DNA of 11,259 bases from Hyphomonadaceae bacterium (lineage in GTDB: Bacteria; Pseudomonadota; Alphaproteobacteria; Caulobacterales; Hyphomonadaceae). A program made the translations under genes and the position numbers. The stretch is from NCBI GenBank assembly GCA_030696545.1, contig JAUYSA010000457.1, forward strand, positions 1-11,259, read 5' to 3'. Positions 1 to 6,854 of the stretch are shown here, one piece after another; positions within the stretch are counted from its first letter, which is position 1, and every line of letters starts with the position of its first letter. The notes below the pieces were generated by a model. The model saw only the letters and a program-made list of their open reading frames with translations, did not search any database and had not been told where the DNA came from.

Positions 1-425
1 CGCACCACGGCGTATGAGTAATGATAATACCCGCCGCCATTGGCGCACGAGCCCATCGAGATCACGTAACGCGGCTCCGGCATCTGGTCGTAAACCTTGC
101 GGAGCGCGGGGGCCATCTTGTTCGTCAGCGTGCCGGCGACGATCATCACGTCCGACTGACGCGGCGAAGCGCGCGGGGCCGCGCCGAAACGCTCCATGTC
201 ATAACGCGGCATGGACGCCTGCATCATCTCCACGGCGCAGCACGCGAGGCCGAAAGTCATCCACATCAGCGAGCCGGTGCGCGCCCAGGTGATCAGATCA
301 TCGACAGCGGCGACGACAAAGCCCTTGTCCGCCAGCTCATCCGAGAGCCCGGCGAAGTACGGATCGTTGGCTTTCACAAGCGCGCCGCCCGAGGGCGCAG
401 CAGCAGCTACCTTCGCCTCGGCCAT
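1..425 (-). CDS. nuoB: NADH-quinone oxidoreductase subunit B (NuoB), 3' end cut off by window edge
   Basis: NuoB is the peripheral-arm subunit of respiratory complex I that carries the terminal iron-sulfur cluster N2, which passes electrons to ubiquinone at the cytoplasmic face of the inner membrane. I translated the minus strand from the ATG at 425-423: 141 codons are open to the window edge. The adjacent cysteine pair (C62-C63, in GLACCAVEM) and the third ligand (C127, in SMGSCANGGGYY) are the cluster-binding residues typical of the family; the fourth cysteine should lie beyond position 1. The N-terminus is an alanine-rich stretch of about 20 residues and then matches the usual NuoB core. 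The gene overlaps the nuoA stop by one base (TAATG), and a GGAG inside the end of nuoA lies 8 nt before the ATG, so the two are translationally linked. Identification is near certain. Confidence 0.96.
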   Translation of the reverse strand, partial: MAEAKVAAAAPSGGALVKANDPYFAGLSDELADKGFVVAAVDDLITWARTGSLMWMTFGLACCAVEMMQASMPRYDMERFGAAPRASPRQSDVMIVAGTLTNKMAPALRKVYDQMPEPRYVISMGSCANGGGYYHYSYAVV

Positions 426-799
426 TACTGCCACTCCAGCGCGCCACGGCGCCATTCATAGACGAACCCGACGGTCAGCACGCCGAGGAATGCAATCATC
501 GACCAGAACGCCGCCACGTTTCCGTCCGCCACCTGGAACACCCACGGGAACAGGAACGCCACTTCGAGGTCGAAGATGATGAAAAGGATCGAGACGAGGT
601 AGAATCGCACGTCGAACTTCATGCGCGCATCATCGAACGCATTGAAGCCGCACTCGTAAGCCGAGAGCTTTTCCGGATCAGGTTTGCGCGGCGCCAGAAG
701 CGTCGACGCAACAAGGAAAAGAAGGCTGATCGCGATTGCCAGGACAAGAAAAATCACGACCGGCAGATATTCGACGACGAGCGTCTGCGCGTCTTCCAT
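425..799 (-). CDS. nuoA: NADH-quinone oxidoreductase subunit A (NuoA)
   Basis: NuoA is a small membrane subunit of complex I, placed next to the quinone site. The 124-residue protein has the usual length and three hydrophobic segments at roughly residues 10-34, 65-88 and 93-114. The loop between the first two carries the family signature YECGF (48-52) followed by DARMKFDVRFYL, and the second helix contains the conserved acidic pair D77/E79 (FDLE). The ATG at 799 has a GAGGG ribosome-binding site at 804-808, 4 nt upstream. It is the first gene of the nuo cluster here; nuoB follows with a one-base overlap. There is no gene in the 538 nt upstream, so the operon promoter should lie there, although I could not identify it with confidence. 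The TATAAT at 803-798 overlaps the start codon and is most likely accidental. Confidence 0.97.
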   Translation of the reverse strand: MEDAQTLVVEYLPVVIFLVLAIAISLLFLVASTLLAPRKPDPEKLSAYECGFNAFDDARMKFDVRFYLVSILFIIFDLEVAFLFPWVFQVADGNVAAFWSMIAFLGVLTVGFVYEWRRGALEWQ

Positions 800-1337
800 T
801 ATACCCTCGGCTAGTCTTTTGCGGCTGGCCTATGCCGCTTTGACGCGAGAGGCAATAGAGCCTCCAGACGCATCCGGGATTCTTGTCTGACCGGCGACTT
901 TCTGGCCATAAATCCGGGCTGTGGAGAGCATTCGCGCTGCGCCGGAACGTCGCAACCTTTCGCCATCAGACGATAGGCGCGGCGTGATCCCGGCTCATTG
1001 CAAGAGCGACCGCTTCAGTCCGCAGAATGCTGCGCCGATATTCGGGAGTGGCGTCGCATCATCGAGGATGCGGGATGATTCTAATCGATCTCCAGCGACG
1101 TGCTCTCGTCTTCAAACACGGAGCGTTCAGACGCCATCTCAAGCCGATCCCGACCCGAAGAGTTTTCCACAGGTCCCGCGCCCTGCACCGTCCTTGCGGC
1201 CCACTATTCAGCGTCGACCCCGCAGCTGGCGAAGGCAATTAATTCACGCCACGCGCAAAAGCCCGGCGTTGTTACTGATTAAACGCCATTTTTCGGGATT
1301 TGCGGCCATTTCGGCCGCAGGATTATCATTCGATACC
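800..1337. other. Non-coding stretch upstream of nuoA
   Basis: This 538-nt interval lies between nuoA and tRNA-Asp, both on the minus strand. I see no convincing gene: the open frames in it have no good ribosome-binding site and no recognisable protein character, and one of them reads through the tRNA. It should contain the nuo promoter and leader, but the -35/-10 pairs I found are poor (for example TTGCGA, 17 nt, AATGCT on the minus strand in the 920-960 area). A 7-bp hairpin at 1301-1319, just after the tRNA, is listed separately. No repeats or insertion sequence ends were found. Confidence 0.6.
1301..1319 (-). terminator. Possible terminator hairpin after tRNA-Asp
   Basis: TGCGGCC and GGCCGCA form a perfect 7-bp stem around a 5-nt loop, about 20 nt beyond the 3' end of tRNA-Asp on the minus strand. 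The stem is GC-rich and well placed, but the sequence after it (AAATCCCGAAAAATGG) is not a T-run, so it may be a weak terminator, a processing barrier or chance. Confidence 0.35.
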
Positions 1338-1431
1338 TGGCGCGAGTGACGGGGCTCGAACCCGCGACCTCCGGCGTGACAGGCCGGCACTCTAACCAAC
1401 TGAGCTACACCCGCGTACCGCAGGTATCGAA
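1329..1431. repeat. 11-bp perfect inverted repeat bracketing tRNA-Asp
   Basis: TTCGATACCTG at 1329-1339 is the exact reverse complement of CAGGTATCGAA at 1421-1431. The left arm overlaps the last two bases of the encoded CCA. In the transcript the leader arm could pair with the trailer arm and extend the acceptor helix, enclosing the tRNA. The repeat arms are seen directly; a structural role is inferred. Confidence 0.7.
1338..1414 (-). tRNA. tRNA-Asp (anticodon GTC)
   Basis: Read on the minus strand this is a complete 77-nt tRNA including an encoded CCA. The acceptor arms GCGGGTG and CACTCGC pair over 7 bp with one G-U, followed by discriminator G and CCA (1340-1338). The D-arm region has TAGCTCAGTTGGTTAGA, and the T-arm has GGGTTCGAGCCCC. 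The anticodon stem CCGGC/GCCGG closes the loop CTGTCAC, giving anticodon GTC (1380-1378), which reads aspartate codons. A discriminator G fits tRNA-Asp. A frame running through this tRNA gives the familiar false peptide GVAQLVRVPACHAGGRG and should not be annotated. Confidence 0.97.
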
Positions 1432-1439
1432 GGAAGGAG

Positions 1440-1468
1440 CGTTTAGGCGTCGCCGCTGGCCGGGTCAA
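1440..1468 (-). promoter_or_regulatory. Probable sigma-70-type promoter of tRNA-Asp
   Basis: On the minus strand there is TTGACC at 1468-1463, a 17-nt spacer, and TAAACG at 1445-1440. The -35 matches the bacterial consensus at five of six positions; the -10 is weaker. A start point 6-8 nt downstream would be near 1433, giving a leader of about 20 nt that begins just before the inverted-repeat arm at 1431. The element sits in the 78-nt gap between the gspN-like gene and the tRNA. Confidence 0.6.
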
Positions 1469-1492
1469 GCGGATTGGCGCATCGATTTTGGG

Positions 1493-2236
1493 CTATTCGG
1501 ACGCCAGCTGCTGTCGCAGGACCAGCTTGTTGCCCTCCAGGCTAAATCCGATGGCTGTCAGAGCCTCGATCGCGCCCGGTCCGGCGTTCGCGACGGTGGC
1601 GGTCATCTCCATGTCGAGATGCTGGCCGATATTCATCGTGGCGAGCACTTCTTCGCCTGTTGCAGCTATGCCGGTGGCCTGAACCTGCATCTTGCCGCCA
1701 GCGCACGTTACCGGGCCGCGAAGCTCGGGCCCGACCCAGCCCTTGTAGTTCACTTTGGTGAGTGCATCGGTCCAGACCTCGCCTGACGCCGATTCACATA
1801 GGCTGTTGGCGAACTTCACGTCTTTCACCTCGAGCGTGAACTTCCCGTCCGTCCGCGCGATCGCCGGCGGCATGCCCGGCACCATGGCCGTGTCGCCCGC
1901 GAGTTTCAGGTCGGTCAGGTCCAGCCCGCCATTGCCAATGCCGTAGGAAATGCCGGCCTGCCCGCTCAGCCCCTCGCGCGTCATACCGAGCGTTCCGGCG
2001 GCCTTGCCGCTGAACAGGGCCATCAGGTCAGTTTTGACGGCGACATCGCCGATCGTCTGCTGGCCATAGGAAACGTTGGTCAGCTTACCGTCCCACACGC
2101 TGCCGGATGCTTCGCTGAAGCGAAAATCCGGCATCTGCCGCGTCGCCATGTCAGCCGCCATCGACATGGGAAGGAAAGCCACGGCGCCGCCGGCAACCGC
2201 CAGCACGGCAAGTACGACGAAAATCAAAATCCGCAC
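1493..2236 (-). CDS. gspN: GspN-like type II secretion system protein N
   Basis: GspN proteins are bitopic inner-membrane proteins associated with type II secretion, with most of the chain in the periplasm; their exact role is poorly defined. This 247-residue protein has one N-terminal hydrophobic segment (about 3-25) and then a beta-rich soluble domain. Family-like features are the ASGSVWDGKL motif (43-52), the following QTIGDV repeat-like stretch, and two cysteines (C147 in NSLCESASGEVW and C178 in GPVTCAGGKM) spaced as a likely disulfide. The start is GTG at 2236, supported by GAGGGA about 5 nt upstream. It follows the DUF6702 gene by 78 nt and is probably the last gene of that operon. No other gsp gene is in the window, so it is either an orphan or functionally separate from a full type II system elsewhere. 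Confidence 0.8.
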   Translation of the reverse strand: MRILIFVVLAVLAVAGGAVAFLPMSMAADMATRQMPDFRFSEASGSVWDGKLTNVSYGQQTIGDVAVKTDLMALFSGKAAGTLGMTREGLSGQAGISYGIGNGGLDLTDLKLAGDTAMVPGMPPAIARTDGKFTLEVKDVKFANSLCESASGEVWTDALTKVNYKGWVGPELRGPVTCAGGKMQVQATGIAATGEEVLATMNIGQHLDMEMTATVANAGPGAIEALTAIGFSLEGNKLVLRQQLASE

Positions 2237-2314
2237 GGCGATCCCTCGGCATCCATCCCCGTCCGGATGCTAGACCCCGCATTCCCGCGACGCCAGATGC
2301 CGCCCGCAGACAGC

Positions 2315-2845
2315 TTACAGCAGACCCTCTGCCTTCTTGACGCCGTCCTGCCCGGAAAAGATCAGCGTCCGCGTGCGTTGCGCCAGCCTGACATTCACGA
2401 GGTTTGTCTGCCCGTCGAACACGTCGCGCAGGATGCGGTTGTCGATCGCCAGCCCCGTTGGCGCCGCCGCGAGCTTGCATTGCTGATAAAGCAGCAACGC
2501 CTCGCCCTCGACCTCCGCGCCAAGCGCTTGCAGCGCGATCTTTTTGCCGCCCTCGGTCAGGCCAAAATGCTGCTCCACATACAGCATCATCTGCGCCTGG
2601 TTGCGAACGACAGTGATATCGATCGCACTTGCGCCGCTGCCCTGCCCCAGTTGCGCCAGCCACGCTTCGGCATCAGCGTTGTGAACCCGGTGCGTCACTT
2701 CCAGCATGGATGACCCCGCATTCCACATCACCGTGCTCAGCACGGTCTGCGAGCGATGCGCCAGCGCGGGCGGAGCAACAGCAAGCGCGCAGCCGGCGAT
2801 AATCGCCACCCTGCGCGTGATGCTGCCGCCCCGCCTATGCGTCAT
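2315..2845 (-). CDS. DUF6702-type exported protein of unknown function
   Basis: This 176-residue protein resembles the DUF6702 family, often found beside M1-type metallopeptidases; I recognise the style (HRSQTVLSTVMWN near the mature start, then HRVHNADAEAWL) but cannot confirm it by search. Residues 1-29 form a signal peptide: basic MTHRRGGSITRR, a hydrophobic core, and a likely signal peptidase I site APPALA/H. The mature protein should therefore be periplasmic. The ATG overlaps the M1 peptidase stop as ATGA (2845-2842) and has no ribosome-binding site of its own, so its translation probably depends on the peptidase being translated. No catalytic motif is visible; a partner or accessory role to the peptidase is inference. 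Confidence 0.75.
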   Translation of the reverse strand: MTHRRGGSITRRVAIIAGCALAVAPPALAHRSQTVLSTVMWNAGSSMLEVTHRVHNADAEAWLAQLGQGSGASAIDITVVRNQAQMMLYVEQHFGLTEGGKKIALQALGAEVEGEALLLYQQCKLAAAPTGLAIDNRILRDVFDGQTNLVNVRLAQRTRTLIFSGQDGVKKAEGLL

Positions 2846-5277
2846 TGCGGCGACGGCGTGATCGGCACGGCAGCGCCGGGCGCGGGCTGCTTCGCCCGTA
2901 GTTCCGTCAAGGCTTCCGACATCTGGTTACGTGCAGATGGGCTGGTAGCGCTGAACACTTCAAGACGGCTGGGTTGGTTGCGCTGCGGGAAAGCGTTATT
3001 GGACCGCACGGCATCCGCCGTCTGGCGCTTGGCATCCAGCTCGACCGACACAACCTTCTTGGTCTCGACGAACAGCTTGCTCACCTTCTGATTGTTCACG
3101 CGCCAGATCTCTGCCGGTATCATTACCTCTTTCACCGACCCATCTTCAAACGTGAACTTCAGCGGCAACGGCGAAACCAGCCCGCCCTTGTTCTCGAAAT
3201 CGATGAAGTAAATGTACGGGTTCTCGCGCAGCGCCCTCTCAAGCGTCGATTTGTCCGGCTCCTTCAGGCCTTCCTGGAAAGTCGCGTAGTCGTTGAGATC
3301 CTTGTTGTTCACCGCGAACTCGTCGTTCGCGTCATAGAAGTCCTTCGCGTCGGGATGCTTGTCCGTATAGGTCTGCAGCCCCGCAGCGCGGTTCTCTGTC
3401 ACTGTCACCGGGGCAGGCCTGGTCGCTTCCCGGCGCTCGCGCCGCAACGGCGCTTCAACTTCGGGATTGCGGGTCGACAGCCGGTATTCGCGCACATCAT
3501 TCATCGCGATATCGACGTGATCGGTGGTGTAGAACCAGCCGCGCCAGAACCAGTCGAGGTCCATTCCCGATGCGTCCTCCATCGTACGGAAGAAATCCGA
3601 CGGTGTGGGCCGCTTGAACTTCCAGCGCTGCGAATATTCCTTGAACGCGAAGTCAAACAACTCGCGCCCCATCACCGTCTCGCGCAACACCGTCAACGCA
3701 GCCGCCGGCTTGTTGTAGGCGTTGTTGCCGAACTGAACGACGGACTCGGAATTCGTCATGATCGGAACCTGGTCCTCCGACATCATGTAAGCGCCGATCT
3801 CGTCCAGCGAGTTGGCATTGCCGCCCAGCACCGGGAAATTCTCATCCCAGTGCAGCTCGCTCATGAATTCCAGGAACGAGTTCAGGCCTTCGTCCATCCA
3901 CGTCCACTGCCGCTCATCCGAGTTGACGATCATCGGGAAGTAATTGTGGCCCACTTCATGGATCACGACGCCGATCAGGCCGTTCTTCGAGTTGCGGGTA
4001 TAGGTCTTCACGCCGGTCTTCTCGTCCTTCACCGGCCGGTAGCCGTTGAACGAGATCATCGGATACTCCATCCCGCCGCCCAGCCAGGTGTTGACCGAGA
4101 TCGCCGTGGGATAGGGGTATGGGAACGAAAACTCCGAATACGTGTCGATCGTGTGCGCCACTGCTCGCGTCGAATATAGCGACCACAGCGGGTCAGCCTC
4201 GTTCGGGAAGAACGATTGCGCCAGCACGTCCGCGCCTCGCGGCTGCTTCACGCCCATCGCATCCCAGATGAACTTGCGCGATGAGGCCCATGCAAAATCA
4301 CGCACGTTTCCGGCCTTCCAGCGCCACGTCCTGGTCGCCGTCGTGCCTTCCTTCTCGTTGGCCGCCGCCTCTTCCGGCGTCACGATGTACATCGGCTTGT
4401 CGAGCGCGTTGCGTGCCTGTGCCAGGCGGCTGCGCTGCTCAGCCGTCAGCACCTCGCCGGGGTTCTGCAGAACGCCGGTCGCCGTCAGGATATGATCCGC
4501 CGGCACGGTGATCGCGACATCATAATTCCCGAATTCGAGCGTGAACTCGCCCTGCCCCAGGAACTGCTTGTGCTGCCAGCCCGTGTAGTCGGTGTAAGCC
4601 ACCAGCCGCGGAAACCACTGAGCCTGAAAGAAGGTGTATGTGTCGCTGTCCCGGAAATATTCGTAGCCAGCGCGTCCACCGAACACGTTGTTGTCCACGA
4701 TGTTGAACGCCCATGCGAGCTTCAGCGTCGTCGCCTGCCTCGGCGCCAGCGGCGTGGGCAGGTCGATCCGCATCATCGTGTCGTTGATCGTGTAGCGCAG
4801 CGCCCGCGAGCCGCCATCCGTCACCGACTGGATCTCGAACCCGTGCGGCTTCTCTATATATGACTGGAGCTGGCGCAGCGTGCCCATGCTCACGCGATCA
4901 CCCGCCGCCATCGGCGTCGCGGTCCGCTCGGTCCGCTTCGTCACCGAATCCTGCTTGAAGATGTTCTGGTCGAGCTGCAGCCAGATATAGTTCAGCGGGT
5001 GAGGCGAGTTGTTGCGATAGGTGATCGTGCCGGTCGCGGTGATCCGCTTCTTCGCCTCATCGAGCGTCGCGTTGATCACGTAATCGGCCTGCTGCTGCCA
5101 GTACGATTCGCCCGGCGCGCCGGAGGCCGCCCGATAGGTGTTCGGCGTAGGAAGATCGACTTCCAGCTGCCTGAACTTGTCGTCAAACGTGCCCTTGGTC
5201 TGCTTGTTGGCGTCAGCTGCCGCCGGTCCAGACACGAGAAGCGCCACGGCCACGGCCGCCAACCATCCCAGTTTCAT
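2842..5277 (-). CDS. M1-family zinc metallopeptidase, exported
   Basis: This is an 811-residue peptidase of the gluzincin (M1) clan, which removes residues from peptide N-termini. Residues 1-21 are a signal peptide (MKLGWLAAVAVALLVSG, then AAADA), placing it in the periplasm or beyond. The zinc site is complete: H440-E441-V-G-H444 and E463 exactly 18 residues after H444, within WTWMDEGLNSFLE. A tyrosine in the usual downstream position is Y521 (NNAYNKPAAAL). The substrate-binding GxMEN motif is altered to GGGMEYP (400-406). The N-terminal 50-260 region has the beta-sandwich character of the family, and the C-terminal 200 residues are a less conserved beta-rich tail ending in a proline-rich segment. 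A GGGAG site lies 7 nt before the ATG. It heads the unit followed by DUF6702 (4-nt overlap) and gspN. Confidence 0.92.
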   Translation of the reverse strand: MKLGWLAAVAVALLVSGPAAADANKQTKGTFDDKFRQLEVDLPTPNTYRAASGAPGESYWQQQADYVINATLDEAKKRITATGTITYRNNSPHPLNYIWLQLDQNIFKQDSVTKRTERTATPMAAGDRVSMGTLRQLQSYIEKPHGFEIQSVTDGGSRALRYTINDTMMRIDLPTPLAPRQATTLKLAWAFNIVDNNVFGGRAGYEYFRDSDTYTFFQAQWFPRLVAYTDYTGWQHKQFLGQGEFTLEFGNYDVAITVPADHILTATGVLQNPGEVLTAEQRSRLAQARNALDKPMYIVTPEEAAANEKEGTTATRTWRWKAGNVRDFAWASSRKFIWDAMGVKQPRGADVLAQSFFPNEADPLWSLYSTRAVAHTIDTYSEFSFPYPYPTAISVNTWLGGGMEYPMISFNGYRPVKDEKTGVKTYTRNSKNGLIGVVIHEVGHNYFPMIVNSDERQWTWMDEGLNSFLEFMSELHWDENFPVLGGNANSLDEIGAYMMSEDQVPIMTNSESVVQFGNNAYNKPAAALTVLRETVMGRELFDFAFKEYSQRWKFKRPTPSDFFRTMEDASGMDLDWFWRGWFYTTDHVDIAMNDVREYRLSTRNPEVEAPLRRERREATRPAPVTVTENRAAGLQTYTDKHPDAKDFYDANDEFAVNNKDLNDYATFQEGLKEPDKSTLERALRENPYIYFIDFENKGGLVSPLPLKFTFEDGSVKEVMIPAEIWRVNNQKVSKLFVETKKVVSVELDAKRQTADAVRSNNAFPQRNQPSRLEVFSATSPSARNQMSEALTELRAKQPAPGAAVPITPSPQ

Positions 5278-5612
5278 TCACAGGCTCCCGGAAACATCTG
5301 ATCCCGGTTTTAGCGATTATCGATGAAGAGTCACCGCGACCTTACGCCTACCGGCACATACTTCTTCCGGGCGAGTACGTCCGGAAAAGGAAGGGCCGGC
5401 TTCTTGCGAAGCCGGCCCAGGTGCACAGGAACAGAACCGTCGGGAACCATCGAGGGACATCAAGGCGTCCCGGCGGTATGTGCTTGGTATATGGGAGTGA
5501 GTCTGAACGCTGATTGAGGCGCTTGTTGTCCGCAATTCAGGTGAAACAAATAACGCGAAGTCACTGACTCCACGCCACATTTCAGGCTGAATCGGCAGCG
5601 AACGACTGCTGG
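5278..5612. other. Non-coding stretch between racemase-like gene and M1 peptidase
   Basis: This 335-nt interval separates two minus-strand genes. The small open frames in it lack ribosome-binding sites and run through a strong hairpin, so I do not call genes. It holds the intrinsic terminator at 5393-5418, a second hairpin (TTCCGG at 5365-5370 pairing with CCGGAA at 5381-5386), and the M1 leader with its ribosome-binding site. A GATAAT near 5317-5322 on the minus strand could be a -10 element for the M1 operon but lacks a matching -35. Confidence 0.6.
5385..5418 (-). terminator. Strong intrinsic terminator
   Basis: On the minus strand GGGCCGGCTTC (5418-5408), loop GCAA, and GAAGCCGGCCC (5403-5393) make a perfect 11-bp stem with a stable GNRA tetraloop, followed directly by TTCCTTTTCC. 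This is a textbook intrinsic terminator for minus-strand transcription. The nearest upstream coding end is the racemase-like gene at 5613, 195 nt away. The plus-strand reading has no T-run after the stem. Confidence 0.8.
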
Positions 5613-6752
5613 CTAAGCCTGGACGACCGCCCCGGCCTTCAGGAAGCCCTCCACGCGTTCAGCCGCAACGCCCCAGGACTTCAGCACATCCTCCGAGTGC
5701 TGCCCGGCCAGCGCCGGTGCGCCATTCACCGCTCCCGCCGTACGCGAAAAACGCGGCGCGGGACCCGGCTGCACGGCCCCAAACGCCTCCACAAAAGTCT
5801 TCCGCTCTGCATTGTGCGGATGCTTCGGCGCCTCATCCATGCTCAGCACGGGCGCAACGCAGGCGTCCGTGCCGTCGAACACCTTCATCCATTCATCGCG
5901 CGACTTCGTCTTCACGACATCAGCCACACGCTTCGAATATTCCGGCCACTCCGCACGAGACATCTGCGCCGGAAATACATCAGCCGGCAGTCCGAGCCCT
6001 TTTACCAGCACAGCATGAAACTGCGGCTCGATCGCCCCGATCGCCAGCCATTGGCCGTCCGCGCATTCATATGTGTCGTAGAAGTGCGCCCCGCCATCGA
6101 GCAGGTTGTCATCGCGGTTGGCATTCCACATCCCCGCTGCCTTCATCCCGTAGAACATCGTCATCAGCGACGCGGCGCCGTCGATCATGGCGCAGTCGAT
6201 CACCTGCCCCTTGCCCGAAGACTTCGCCTCGATCACGCCCGCCAGAATCCCAAACGCCAGATACAGCGCCCCGCCGCCATAATCCCCGACCAGGTTCAGC
6301 GGCGGCGCAGGCGGCTCACCCGCGCGCCCCATCGTGTGGAGCGCGCCCGTCAGCGCGATGTAATCGATATCGTGCCCCGCCATCGTCGACCACGGCCCGG
6401 TCTGCCCCCACCCCGTCATGCGGCCATACACAATCCGCGGGTTCCGCTTCAGCGCCACCTCGGGCCCAACGCCCAGCCGCTCCATCACGCCCGGCCGGAA
6501 TCCCTCGATAAGCGCGTCCGTTTGTCCGATCAGGCTAAGCGCCGCCTCGACGCCTTCCGGCCTCTTGAGATCGACGGCCACAGACCGCTTGCCCCGGTTC
6601 ATGATATCCGGCGCCGCCCGCCCGACTGACTCCGCGCGATCAATCCGCACGACATCGGCGCCAAGATCCGCCAGCAACATCCCGCAAAAGGGCCCGGGCC
6701 CGATCCCCGCGAACTCGACCACTTTCACGCCAACCAGCGGGCCTTGCGCCAT
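5613..6752 (-). CDS. Alpha-methylacyl-CoA racemase-like (family III CoA-transferase fold)
   Basis: Enzymes of this family racemise 2-methylacyl-CoA esters or transfer CoA between acids; this one looks like the racemase branch. Numbered from the upstream ATG at 6767 (384 aa), it has the N-terminal GVKVVEFAGIGPGPFCGMLLADLGADV signature region (13-39) and R91, H132 (AGHDIDYIALTG), D162 (GDYGGG) and E247 (GAIEPQF), which line up with the catalytic Arg/His/Asp/Glu set of bacterial and mammalian racemases. I prefer the ATG at 6752 (379 aa): GGAGAG lies 9 nt before it, the protein then begins MAQGPLVGVKVVEF as homologues do, and the 6767 ATG sits 3 nt from a hairpin with a poor ribosome-binding site. 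The lipoprotein gene upstream ends 102 nt away. Substrate is unknown; a role in branched-chain or sterol side-chain breakdown is only a family-level guess. Confidence 0.88.
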   Translation of the reverse strand: MAQGPLVGVKVVEFAGIGPGPFCGMLLADLGADVVRIDRAESVGRAAPDIMNRGKRSVAVDLKRPEGVEAALSLIGQTDALIEGFRPGVMERLGVGPEVALKRNPRIVYGRMTGWGQTGPWSTMAGHDIDYIALTGALHTMGRAGEPPAPPLNLVGDYGGGALYLAFGILAGVIEAKSSGKGQVIDCAMIDGAASLMTMFYGMKAAGMWNANRDDNLLDGGAHFYDTYECADGQWLAIGAIEPQFHAVLVKGLGLPADVFPAQMSRAEWPEYSKRVADVVKTKSRDEWMKVFDGTDACVAPVLSMDEAPKHPHNAERKTFVEAFGAVQPGPAPRFSRTAGAVNGAPALAGQHSEDVLKSWGVAAERVEGFLKAGAVVQA

Positions 6753-6770
6753 GTCACAACTCTCCATTTA

Positions 6771-6846
6771 TCCCGCCGACAAGCGGGACGTGGACGCGCG
6801 CGTCAACCCTGTTTGAAAGTCATTCTGTCGGCTTACGCAACGACAG
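6771..6846 (-). terminator. Two small hairpins between the lipoprotein and racemase-like genes
   Basis: CTGTCG (6825-6830) pairs with CGACAG (6841-6846) around a 10-nt loop, just after the lipoprotein stop codon. TCCCGC (6771-6776) pairs with GCGGGA (6783-6788) around a 6-nt loop, just before the racemase-like gene. Neither is followed by a clear T-run on the minus strand. They may damp read-through or be chance in GC-rich DNA. Confidence 0.25.
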
Positions 6847-6854
6847 CCGGCCGA

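Noticed and set aside
798..803. Perfect TATAAT on the minus strand
   Set aside because: It overlaps the nuoA start codon and has no -35 partner at the right distance, so it cannot serve nuoA.
1163..1171. TTTTCCACA, one mismatch from a DnaA box
   Set aside because: A single near-match with no cluster, no AT-rich unwinding region and no dnaA, parA or similar gene nearby, so it does not indicate an origin.
1329..1431. tRNA-Asp as an integration site for a mobile element
   Set aside because: The flanking repeat is inverted rather than direct, and no integrase or foreign genes lie on either side.
1244..1468. A 74-residue minus-strand frame
   Set aside because: It reads straight through tRNA-Asp and gives the well-known false peptide GVAQLVRVPACHAGGRG.
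2974..4179. A 401-residue plus-strand frame opposite the M1 peptidase
   Set aside because: It is antisense to a gene with an intact zinc site, rich in Arg/His as expected of a mirror frame in high-GC DNA, and has no family character.
5317..5580. An 87-residue minus-strand frame in the 5278-5612 spacer
   Set aside because: No ribosome-binding site, and it runs through the strong terminator hairpin.
5697..6629. A 310-residue plus-strand frame opposite the racemase-like gene
   Set aside because: Arg/His/Pro-rich shadow; the opposite strand has all catalytic residues of the racemase family.
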